NCBI GenBank assembly: GCA_964650285.1
Contig: CAZYSP010000001.1
Coordinates: 1-64,000, forward strand
From: JACPJP01 sp964650285
Lineage (GTDB): Archaea > Nanobdellota > Nanobdellia > Woesearchaeales > GW2011-AR4
DNA length: 64,000 bases
Reading direction: 5' to 3'
Both the position numbers and the translations under genes were made by a program. The notes under the pieces are model-generated. The model saw nothing but the letters and a program-made list of their open reading frames with translations, did no database searches and was not told the origin of the DNA. Of the stretch, positions 57,823 through 64,000 are shown in pieces (within the stretch, counting starts at the first letter, position 1; every line of letters begins with the position of its first letter).

Positions 57823-59324
57823 AAACAGCATTAATATCAGTCTCAAACAAAACAGGCATTGTGGAATTTGCCCGCGGCTTAAAAAAATCAGGAATAAAAA
57901 TACTGTCAACAGGCGGAACTGCTAAATTACTGAAGAAAAACAACATCAAAGTAACGCAGATTTCTAAATACATAAGAAGCAAGGAAATGTTTGAAGGGAG
58001 AGTAAAAAGTTTACATCCAAAAATATATGCAGGAATCCTAGCTGTAAGAAAAAACAAAGAACATATGAAGGAATTAAAAAACAACAATATTGATCCAATA
58101 GACATTGTTGTTGTAAATCTTTACCCTTTTGAGGAAACTGTTGGGAAAAAAGCATCTTTTAAGCAAGCAATTGAAAATATTGACATTGGAGGCCCAACTT
58201 TAGTAAGGGCTGCTGCAAAAAACTTCCAGGATGTCGCAATCGTAGTTGATCCGGATGATTACAACGATGTATTAAGAGGAAAAATAAGCAAAGAAAATCT
58301 GGCTTTAAAGGCTTTTGAGCATACTGCAAGGTATGGTGCAATAATAAACAATTATTTCAACAATAAATTCGGGAGGAAATTCCCGGACACATTAAACTTA
58401 ACTTTCAAAAAAGTGCAGGACTTAAGGTATGGTGAAAATCCGCACCAAAAAGGAGCCTTCTATAAAGACCCTTTCATAGATGAATGCTGCATAACAAATG
58501 CAAAGCAGCTGCATGGGAAAGAATTATCTTACAATAATCTCTTAGACATGGAAAATGCTTTTGAATTGATTAAAGAATTTACAACACCTAGTGTGGCTAT
58601 AATAAAACACAATAATCCGTGCGGAATTGCTTCAAGAAAAACAATTAATGAGGCGTATAAAGCAGCATTGGAAGCCGATCCGTTATCTGCTTTTGGCTCA
58701 ATAGTAGCTTTGAACAGGAATTGCGACAAAAAAGCAGCCGAGGCAATAAAGCCCCATTTTGTAGAAGTGGTTATCTGCCCTAAATTTGATAAATATGCCT
58801 TAGACATATTAAAACAAAAAAAGAATGTAAGGCTTATGGAAACTGGTTCAATAACAAAGCCGTGTCCGGGTTATGCTATGACAAAAGTAACTGGGGGCTT
58901 GCTGATGCAGACAAGAGACCATATGAAGATATCTGAAAAAAATCTTAAGGTTGTGAGCAAAAGGAAGCCAACCAAAAAGGAAATAGAAGATATGATTTTT
59001 GCATTTAAGGTAAACAAGCATGTTAAATCCAATTCAATAGTTTTTGTAAAAAATAATGTAACAACGGGCATTGGTGCAGGACAGACATCAAGAGTGGATG
59101 CTGTTAAGATAGCTGCAGATAAATCTAAAGGTGCATCAAAAGACTCTGTAATGTCATCTGATGCTTTTTTTCCATTTAGGGATGGAATTGATGAAGCGGC
59201 AAAAGCCGGAATAACAGCAGTAATACAGCCAGGAGGCTCTATAAGGGATAAGGATGTAATAGATACTGTCAATGAATATAATATGGCAATGGTATTTACA
59301 GGCATCAGGTTGTTTAGGCATTAG
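57819..59324 (+). CDS. purH: Bifunctional AICAR transformylase/IMP cyclohydrolase
   Basis: The last two steps of IMP synthesis. The N-terminal MGS-like cyclohydrolase domain has ALISVSNKTGIVEFARGL, ILSTGGTAKLLKK and FEGRVKSLHPKIYAGIL. The C-terminal transformylase has YGENPHQKGAFY (near residue 206), IIKHNNPCGIAS (near 263), GIGAGQTSRVDAVKIA and SDAFFPFRDGIDEAA. Both domains are complete at 501 aa. It uses 10-formyl-THF, so it overlaps in function with archaeal PurP, of which two paralogues are encoded at 40.5-42.9 kb. Confidence 0.96.
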   Translation: MKTALISVSNKTGIVEFARGLKKSGIKILSTGGTAKLLKKNNIKVTQISKYIRSKEMFEGRVKSLHPKIYAGILAVRKNKEHMKELKNNNIDPIDIVVVNLYPFEETVGKKASFKQAIENIDIGGPTLVRAAAKNFQDVAIVVDPDDYNDVLRGKISKENLALKAFEHTARYGAIINNYFNNKFGRKFPDTLNLTFKKVQDLRYGENPHQKGAFYKDPFIDECCITNAKQLHGKELSYNNLLDMENAFELIKEFTTPSVAIIKHNNPCGIASRKTINEAYKAALEADPLSAFGSIVALNRNCDKKAAEAIKPHFVEVVICPKFDKYALDILKQKKNVRLMETGSITKPCPGYAMTKVTGGLLMQTRDHMKISEKNLKVVSKRKPTKKEIEDMIFAFKVNKHVKSNSIVFVKNNVTTGIGAGQTSRVDAVKIAADKSKGASKDSVMSSDAFFPFRDGIDEAAKAGITAVIQPGGSIRDKDVIDTVNEYNMAMVFTGIRLFRH

Positions 59325-59357
59325 ATTTATATATAACATATTTTTTTCTTTGGTAAA

Positions 59358-59618
59358 ATGGGCGAAAAAAAATATATATTACAGCATGACAGGCCTAATT
59401 GCATTGGATGTGGAGCTTGTGAGGCAGTTGCTCCTGATTTCTGGGAGATGAATGATGATGGCAAGTCTGATATCAAAGGGGGCAAACATCTTGACAATGA
59501 ATGGCAGGAGCTTGAGATTGAAGAAAAGGACCTTGCAATAAATAAAGATGCAGCAGACTCATGCCCGGTTAATGTCATACATATAATCAAGAAGGGCAGT
59601 AAGGAGAAGATAATTTAA
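59358..59618 (+). CDS. Single-cluster ferredoxin, 86 aa
   Basis: A small electron carrier. Cys ligands are in CIGCGACEAVAP (C-x2-C-x2-C, residues 15-21) and the distant SCPVNVI (near 70), giving one [4Fe-4S] (or [3Fe-4S]) cluster. The acidic DFWEMNDDGKSDIKGG insert is typical of the monocluster type. A TATA box TTTATATA about 30 bases upstream implies a leaderless mRNA. It lies upstream of ispH, which needs low-potential electrons, but is separately promoted. Confidence 0.94.
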   Translation: MGEKKYILQHDRPNCIGCGACEAVAPDFWEMNDDGKSDIKGGKHLDNEWQELEIEEKDLAINKDAADSCPVNVIHIIKKGSKEKII

Positions 59619-59672
59619 TTATTATTTCTGATTATAAAAACCTTAATAAATACATGTAGCTTATTTGTGAGT

Positions 59673-59864
59673 ATGAAATGCCCTAAATGCAAATCAAGTA
59701 ATGTAAAGATAGTTGATTATCTTAGTGCTAAGTGTATTAAATGCAATGATTGCGGTTTTGATGAAACTAAACAATATGATGTTTATCCTGAAGAAAAGAA
59801 ATCACAAAAAGAGAAAGGAAAATACACACCGTACAAGGCCGGGGGATTTAAACGCACAAAATGA
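59673..59864 (+). CDS. Small zinc-ribbon protein, 63 aa
   Basis: Two zinc knuckles, MKCPKCKSSNVKIVDYLSAK followed by CIKCNDCGFDE, form a classic C2-C2 ribbon in residues 3-30. The tail is lysine-rich (EEKKSQKEKGKY). I use ATG 59673; a GTG two codons upstream is also possible. It overlaps ispH by four bases (ATGA). Similar mini zinc ribbons may bind RNA or act in transcription, but no function can be assigned. Confidence 0.85.
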   Translation: MKCPKCKSSNVKIVDYLSAKCIKCNDCGFDETKQYDVYPEEKKSQKEKGKYTPYKAGGFKRTK

Positions 59865-60769
59865 ATATTATAGTTGCAAAGCATGCAGGATTTTGTTCTG
59901 GAGTTAAGAATGCAATAGATACAGCAGAAGAAGTTGCATCAGGGAAAAACGAGATTTATGTTTATGGGCAGCTGGTGCATAATGAAAGGGTCATCAGGGA
60001 TTTAGAGAAAAAAGGGATAAAATTTGCAGATGATATTGAGGATATTCCTGAAAATTCTGTTACAGTGCTCAGGGCACATGGCGAACCCGGAACAACTTAT
60101 GAAAAATTAAAGCAGAAGAATATTTTTGGTGATAAGCTTAAGGATGCCACATGCCCTTTAGTAAAATTAGTCCATAATGTTGCAATTAAACTGAAAGATA
60201 ATGGCTATGAGGTAATAATATTCGGCAAGAAAGACCATCCGGAATCTATAGGCATAAGCTATTACATAAAAGGAAAAGATACATTAATTGTTGAAAATCC
60301 TGAAGATGCGTCTTCTGTTGTTGAGTACATAAATCAGCTTGAAAAAGCTGCTATAATTTCACAAACAACAATGTCTGTTACAGGCTATAAGCAATTGATA
60401 GACAATATTAACAGGTTGTCTGATAAAAAATTTGAGCAATTGCATTTAAGCCTTAAAGATATTCGAAATAATTTTGTTTTTGTGGATACAATATGCAATC
60501 CTACCAAGCAAAGACAATCAGATACAGAAGATATTGCAAAAAAGGCGGATGTAATGATTGTTATTGGCAGTAAAAAATCAAGCAATTCAAAAGAATTAGC
60601 AACAAAAAGTGAAGAGTTGGGTGTAGAAACTTACTTTATACAATCTTCAGAGCGGTTGAAAAAAGAGTGGTTTGAAAATAAAGAAAATGTTGGTGTTACT
60701 GCAGGAGCTTCTACTCCTGATATTACTATTAATGAGGTTGTTGAGAAGATAAAGAAGCTTACTTTGTAA
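59861..60769 (+). CDS. ispH: 4-hydroxy-3-methylbut-2-enyl diphosphate reductase (IspH/LytB)
   Basis: The last enzyme of the MEP isoprenoid pathway. All cluster cysteines are present: GFCSGVKNAI (Cys12), DATCPLVKLVH (near 98) and DTICNPTKQRQ (near 208). Substrate residues are also visible: LVHNERV, LRAHGEP, DHPESIG and SQTTMSV. The length of 302 aa is normal. Archaea generally make isoprenoids by mevalonate variants, so an intact IspH is notable. The 3' end overlaps the convergent S15 gene by 11 bases. No other MEP gene is in the window. Confidence 0.95.
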   Translation: MNIIVAKHAGFCSGVKNAIDTAEEVASGKNEIYVYGQLVHNERVIRDLEKKGIKFADDIEDIPENSVTVLRAHGEPGTTYEKLKQKNIFGDKLKDATCPLVKLVHNVAIKLKDNGYEVIIFGKKDHPESIGISYYIKGKDTLIVENPEDASSVVEYINQLEKAAIISQTTMSVTGYKQLIDNINRLSDKKFEQLHLSLKDIRNNFVFVDTICNPTKQRQSDTEDIAKKADVMIVIGSKKSSNSKELATKSEELGVETYFIQSSERLKKEWFENKENVGVTAGASTPDITINEVVEKIKKLTL

Positions 60770-61214
60770 AGAATCCAGCTCTTTCAGGATCAAATTTCCA
60801 TTCAGAAGCAAGCTTTCCTGTTTGTTTGTAATGCTTTGTCAGTGATTTTATCTTTGATTCTGTTAGTATAAGACCATGTTTTGCTGTTTCATCTTTATGA
60901 TTTGTTTCTAAATGCTTTCTTATTGCAACAGATCTTCTTATTAAAGATAATAAATCATCTGGAAGTTCAGGAGCTATTTTCTTTTCTTTTAATACAGCAG
61001 ATATTTTTTTCTTGCACAAAAGCCTTACATCAGGAATTCCATAAGTATCTCTCAGCATAATACCTATTTCAGAAGAATTTTTGCCTTCTTTTGCTAATTT
61101 GACCATTAAAAGCTCAACTTCACTGGGCTTGTACCTTAGCCATACAGGCAAAACTTTCTTAATTGGCTTTTTAGAGCCACTTTTGCCATGTTTTTTTGAA
61201 TATTTCCTTGCCAT
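60759..61214 (-). CDS. rps15: Ribosomal protein S15 (uS15), archaeal form
   Basis: A small-subunit protein binding the central domain of 16S rRNA. The archaeal/eukaryotic N-terminal extension (ARKYSKKHGKSGSKKPI) is followed by PVWLRYKPSEVELLMVKLAK and the S15 core with IRRSVAIRKHLETNHKDETAK. The length of 151 aa is standard for archaea. The mRNA probably starts near 61330 after a TATA box TTTATAAA at 61363-61356, leaving an unusually long leader of about 115 bases that folds into an extended hairpin (61266-61325). Confidence 0.97.
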   Translation of the reverse strand: MARKYSKKHGKSGSKKPIKKVLPVWLRYKPSEVELLMVKLAKEGKNSSEIGIMLRDTYGIPDVRLLCKKKISAVLKEKKIAPELPDDLLSLIRRSVAIRKHLETNHKDETAKHGLILTESKIKSLTKHYKQTGKLASEWKFDPERAGFFTK

Positions 61215-61265
61215 TTTTATTAAACAATTATTACGGAAACAAAAGAGAATTATTTTGTCTCCAGC

Positions 61266-61325
61266 ATAGACAAGCTAGTGAATTCAAATTCGCCAGAATT
61301 TATGGCGAGCCACTAACCGATCTAT
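61266..61325 (-). ncRNA. Structured leader hairpin of rps15 mRNA
   Basis: On the minus strand AUAGA pairs with UCUAU. After a small internal loop GGUUAGUG pairs with CACUAGCU (8 bp with G-U pairs), then UCGCCA pairs with UGGCGA around loop UAAAUUC. The 60-base fold lies at the predicted 5' end of the S15 transcript. Bacterial S15 represses its own mRNA through such leaders, so autoregulation is a plausible role. A stand-alone small RNA is the alternative. Confidence 0.5.
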
Positions 61326-61376
61326 CTCTTGATGGAATTTGGAATTATTAGGGGGTTTATAAATGTTATTGAAAAG

Positions 61377-61480
61377 TAGCCCTGCCAGGACTTTCAAGCC
61401 ATACCTTGCAAGATAACGGCGTTCGAACCTGGGTCTCCGGCTCCAAAGGCCGATATCCTTGACCGCTAGACTACAGGGCT
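61377..61480 (-). tRNA. tRNA-Gln (anticodon UUG) with a 31-base T-loop intron
   Basis: Acceptor AGCCCTG pairs with CAGGGCT, discriminator A. The anticodon arm is TCGGC-CTTTGGA-GCCGG with anticodon TTG. T-stem CCAGG and loop TTCGAA are followed by a 31-base insert (61391-61421), then T and CCTGG. Removing it gives a 73-base tRNA with loop TTCGAAT. The exon-intron boundaries fold as a bulge-helix-bulge: central UUCG/UGAA with 3-base bulges AAC and AGU. This places the intron at position 59/60. No CCA is encoded. Confidence 0.9.
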
Positions 61481-61596
61481 GTAAGTTAATGACATCAAAG
61501 CTGATTTATAAAATTATCTATGGAGGGATTTTGATGTAGACCAAAAACAAGTGCTGAAGTAGTTAATGCTTATAGAATATTTTTAATATCTAAGCC

Positions 61597-62796
61597 TTAT
61601 TTCTTAGCGCTATAAACTTGAGGAAGGGCATTCAATTGTTTAATGACGTTTGATCCAAATGGATTATGTAAGAGATATACTGTTAATGTGGTGCCATCTT
61701 TTCCAATTTGTCTTGAAGGATTCTCTCTTATATTTATATTATGTTCTCTTAACACTTCGCCTATTTCAGCAAATGCTCCTGGCGCATCCTTATGGTGTAC
61801 AAATAATGGATAAACTGGTTTTTGTTCTGCTTGGATAGTTTCTCCTGCATTTACAGCATTTGTATAGTCCCCATTCAATAGATAACCAATAATAACCTCT
61901 GCCATCTCTCTTGATGTTTTTTTCTGGGCTTCATCTGTTGACGCCCCTAAATGGGAGGTTAGAACAACATTATCTAATCCTTTTAATCTGCTATTAAATT
62001 CGTTCCCTTCTTTTTTAGGTTCATCTGCATGAACATCCAAACCTGCACCTGCTATGCTTTTTGTTGATAGTGCTTCATATAAAGCTTCTTCATCGACGTT
62101 AGATCCTCTTGAAGTACTAATAAGATAAGCAGTTGGTCGCATCATTGAAAGTTCTTGTTTTCCAATTATTACACCACTTCCACCAACATGAATACTTACA
62201 TAGTCTGATGTTTCAAGAACTTCTTCTTTTGATTTATAGTCTATTCTTGATTCCGGAAAAATAGATTTAACTTGATCTGAAAAAGCATCATAGCCAATCA
62301 CCCTCATATCAAGTCCACTAACTAAGTTGCTTAATCTTTGCCCGATTCTACCGCAACCTATAATTCCAAGGGTTTTATGAGAAACTTCAACACCTTTGAA
62401 TGGTTTTTTTAGCCAAATGCCATTTTTTAATGAGTAATGCGATTGAGGTATATTTCTTGAAACGGCCCCCATTAGAAAAAGTGCGTGTTCTGCAGCAGCA
62501 TTTGTATTTCCATATGGTGCAAATTTTACCAGAATGCCATGTTCAGAAGCTGCTATATCATCTATATTATCAACTCCAACACCAGCTCTTCCTACTATTT
62601 TTAGGTTACCTTTAGCACCAGCTTCAATAATTTCTCGCGTTACTGAGGTAGCACTTCTAACACTTAGTGCGTCATAATCTCCAACAACTTCAACTAGGGT
62701 TTTTTGATCTTTTTTTTGTGTGTCTGTTCCTATTCCTGCTATTTCAAATAATTCGATTCCTTCTTCATCCATTCCGTCGTTTAATAATACTTTCAT
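61597..62796 (-). CDS. serA: D-3-phosphoglycerate dehydrogenase with ACT domain
   Basis: The first step of serine synthesis. Substrate region GRAGVGVDNID (near residue 70), Rossmann motif LGIIGCGRIGQRLSN (near 143), catalytic Arg in STSRGSNVDEEAL, Glu in LDVHADEP and His in SHLGAST are present. The C-terminal ACT domain (HHKDAPGAFAEIGEVLREHN) could sense serine. About 399 aa. I use ATG 62796, preceded by GGGTGGTG. Serine made here would feed GlyA and the one-carbon island. Confidence 0.95.
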   Translation of the reverse strand: MKVLLNDGMDEEGIELFEIAGIGTDTQKKDQKTLVEVVGDYDALSVRSATSVTREIIEAGAKGNLKIVGRAGVGVDNIDDIAASEHGILVKFAPYGNTNAAAEHALFLMGAVSRNIPQSHYSLKNGIWLKKPFKGVEVSHKTLGIIGCGRIGQRLSNLVSGLDMRVIGYDAFSDQVKSIFPESRIDYKSKEEVLETSDYVSIHVGGSGVIIGKQELSMMRPTAYLISTSRGSNVDEEALYEALSTKSIAGAGLDVHADEPKKEGNEFNSRLKGLDNVVLTSHLGASTDEAQKKTSREMAEVIIGYLLNGDYTNAVNAGETIQAEQKPVYPLFVHHKDAPGAFAEIGEVLREHNINIRENPSRQIGKDGTTLTVYLLHNPFGSNVIKQLNALPQVYSAKK

Positions 62797-62949
62797 TGAC
62801 ACCACCCTTAATTGAACTGCTAAGATTTTATTAAGATTTAAAATACTTTCGTTAAATTGACTACTTAAAAATAGATATTAAATAAAAACTTGTTTATCTT
62901 AGAAAAACATTACAAAAAATTTTTATATAACTATGATAATGATAACATT

Positions 62950-63309
62950 ATGCTAAAGATTATTTCTTTATTAATAATATTGGGAATAATTGTTTTAGGT
63001 TGTAGTAAGGAAGAAACAACAGAATCAATTACTGGAGCATATGAAATTAATGAGCTGGAAGTTATTGAAGACGCAGAGGAAGAAGAGGAAAAAATAATTA
63101 CAGTAAGGCTGTGCCATGATACAGATAATGGAATTGTAAGATGGGTAAATGGAACAGTGTTTGGTTTCTACAATAATGCAACAAGGTTTGAGTTTAATGA
63201 TTATTGCCAGAATTTTAATTATTTATGGGAATTCTATTGTGAAAATGAGACTCCAATGCAGAGGATATTCTTATGCACAAATGGTTGTGAGGATAATCAC
63301 TGCCTCTAA
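62950..63309 (+). CDS. Putative lipoprotein, 119 aa
   Basis: The N-terminus MLKIISLLIILGIIVLGCSK is a signal peptide with lipobox LGC, followed by an acidic linker (EELEVIEDAEEEEEK region). The C-terminal domain has cysteines in RLCHDTDNG, DYCQNF, FYCEN and LCTNGCEDNHC. TATA-like TTTATATAAC about 28 bases upstream of ATG 62950 makes a longer start at 62890 unlikely. It overlaps dph5 by four bases at the 3' ends. Function unknown; the disulfide-rich end suggests an extracytoplasmic role. Confidence 0.75.
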   Translation: MLKIISLLIILGIIVLGCSKEETTESITGAYEINELEVIEDAEEEEEKIITVRLCHDTDNGIVRWVNGTVFGFYNNATRFEFNDYCQNFNYLWEFYCENETPMQRIFLCTNGCEDNHCL

Positions 63310-64000
63310 ATATAAAGCTTCATTGCCTCTTCTTCCATGAAATGGAGTTTTTTTGCAGGTACAATTAAGCAATGCATTCCTCCTTTAAAAATATATTTAA
63401 GCAGCTCTTTTGCTTTTCCAACCCTAATTATTTGATCTAAAGAGCCTAGTTTAGCGCAGCCAATGCACAATGTGTTGTCAGTAAATACTCTTTCTCCTCT
63501 TTTTAATTCAACTTTTAATAGGTACCTTATTGCATCGCTAACGGTTAAACTATCATTTGAGTTTTCTATTACATCAAGCAGGAACAATGTATGCAGATTA
63601 TTTTTCTGATTTAAAGCAAGAACATCATACGGTGTTTCAATATTCTCATTCAAAAAGGGTATGCTGACAGTTTTGCCGAAATTATAGAGCTGCAATCCAG
63701 TAACACCTATAGCAGTAAGAACAGATGCATTATGCACAATTCTTATTTTTATTCCAAGTTTTTTTGCCCTTAAGTATAAATCCATATGAGTTGTTGCTGA
63801 AAAGATATCACCAACAACTAAAAAAGCTACTTCCTGAGTTTTTGCCTGTAGCAACATGGTCTTTTCAGCATCCATTTCCACCAATTTTCTATCTGCCAAT
63901 ATAATTTTTTTGTTATATAATTTTTCTAAATAATTAATATTGCAGTTTAGCTTAGAAGTATAGTTTTCAAGATAAACAAAATCTGCTTTTTTCACTAATT
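63306..64000 (-). CDS. dph5: Diphthine synthase (partial)
   Basis: This SAM-dependent methyltransferase of diphthamide synthesis modifies elongation factor 2. Segments KKADFVYLENYTSKLN, FLVVGDIFSATTHMDLYLRA, KIRIVHNASVLTAIGVTGLQ and GKTVSIPFLNENIETPYDV match Dph5. The first ~20 residues of the family (the glycine-rich LIGLGLGDEKDIT-type start) are missing because the gene runs off the window end; the ATG at 63995 is internal. It confirms an archaeal/eukaryotic-type host. Confidence 0.93.
   Translation of the reverse strand, partial: LVKKADFVYLENYTSKLNCNINYLEKLYNKKIILADRKLVEMDAEKTMLLQAKTQEVAFLVVGDIFSATTHMDLYLRAKKLGIKIRIVHNASVLTAIGVTGLQLYNFGKTVSIPFLNENIETPYDVLALNQKNNLHTLFLLDVIENSNDSLTVSDAIRYLLKVELKRGERVFTDNTLCIGCAKLGSLDQIIRVGKAKELLKYIFKGGMHCLIVPAKKLHFMEEEAMKLYI

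Noticed and set aside
61266..61325. A third tRNA upstream of rps15
   Set aside because: The 7-base loop is UAAAUUC without U33 in the right place, and there is no T arm or acceptor stem.

Overview
This window is a gene-dense, AT-rich stretch of an archaeal chromosome, most likely from a DPANN archaeon of the Woesearchaeota/Pacearchaeota kind (inferred from gene content and small gene sizes, not from a database search). Archaeal markers include Nop5 with fibrillarin, archaeal-type S15, archaeal TrpRS, Dph5, SecF-SecD order, type II GAPDH, two PurP paralogues, an XPD-like helicase and a HerA-like ATPase. Many genes have a TATA box (TTTATATA/TTTAAATA type) 25-32 bases before the start codon, which implies leaderless mRNAs. 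Genes inside operons often have GGAGG/GAGGTG ribosome sites or ATGA overlaps. Two tRNA genes appear to carry 31-base introns in the T arm. I see no CRISPR array, transposase, rRNA or integrase.

Layout. 0-1.2 kb: two unrecognised genes. 1.2-3.4 kb: an oxygen-stress run (Fur-like repressor, a zinc-ribbon mini-protein, superoxide reductase, peroxiredoxin, endonuclease III). 3.4-6 kb: the AMMECR1/MEMO/radical-SAM trio of unknown function. 6-10.6 kb: Ogg glycosylase, an unusual class II ribonucleotide reductase, two small wHTH-like proteins, cobalamin adenosyltransferase and a HIT protein. 10.6-16.4 kb: an intron-bearing class II tRNA-like gene, XPD-like helicase, a potassium channel with a zinc ribbon, a probable structured RNA, two related membrane-anchored proteins and a site-2 protease. 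16.6-26.6 kb: CTP synthase, SecFD, an SMR pair, phosphoribosyltransferase, UMP kinase, two tiny membrane proteins, a DUF457 protein, a phasin-like protein with an ABC1/UbiB kinase, and CutA. 26.7-32 kb: Nop5, fibrillarin, ribulose-phosphate epimerase, EamA transporter, pilin-like protein, TrpRS. 32-40.3 kb: MgtC, HerA-like ATPase, a gap-fba-glpX operon, an RHH/nucleotidyltransferase fusion, a lipoprotein, a DUF5654-like protein and a phosphohexomutase.

40.5-59.3 kb is a coherent one-carbon/purine island: PurP1, PurP2, GuaA; glycine cleavage GcvT-H-PA-PB; PurF; PurD, 5-formyl-THF cyclo-ligase, LipA, a lipoate ligase, GlyA, FolD, PurN, PurH. GlyA and the glycine cleavage system would feed methylene-THF, FolD would convert it to formyl-THF, and PurN/PurH would spend it. 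LipA and the ligase would lipoylate GcvH. The set is unusual for a DPANN genome and makes PurP and PurH apparently redundant. 59.3-64 kb holds a ferredoxin, a zinc ribbon, IspH, S15 behind a structured leader, tRNA-Gln with an intron, SerA, a lipoprotein and a partial Dph5.

The most unusual signals outside ordinary genes are: a two-copy structured element (4015-4134 and 23569-23700) whose closing stems differ in sequence but both pair; a possible pseudoknotted RNA at 14105-14209; a duplicated ~133-base intergenic element (41611 and 53512); A-rich CAATAA-type spacers before several + strand genes; and short upstream ORFs overlapping the starts of pyrG and trpS.
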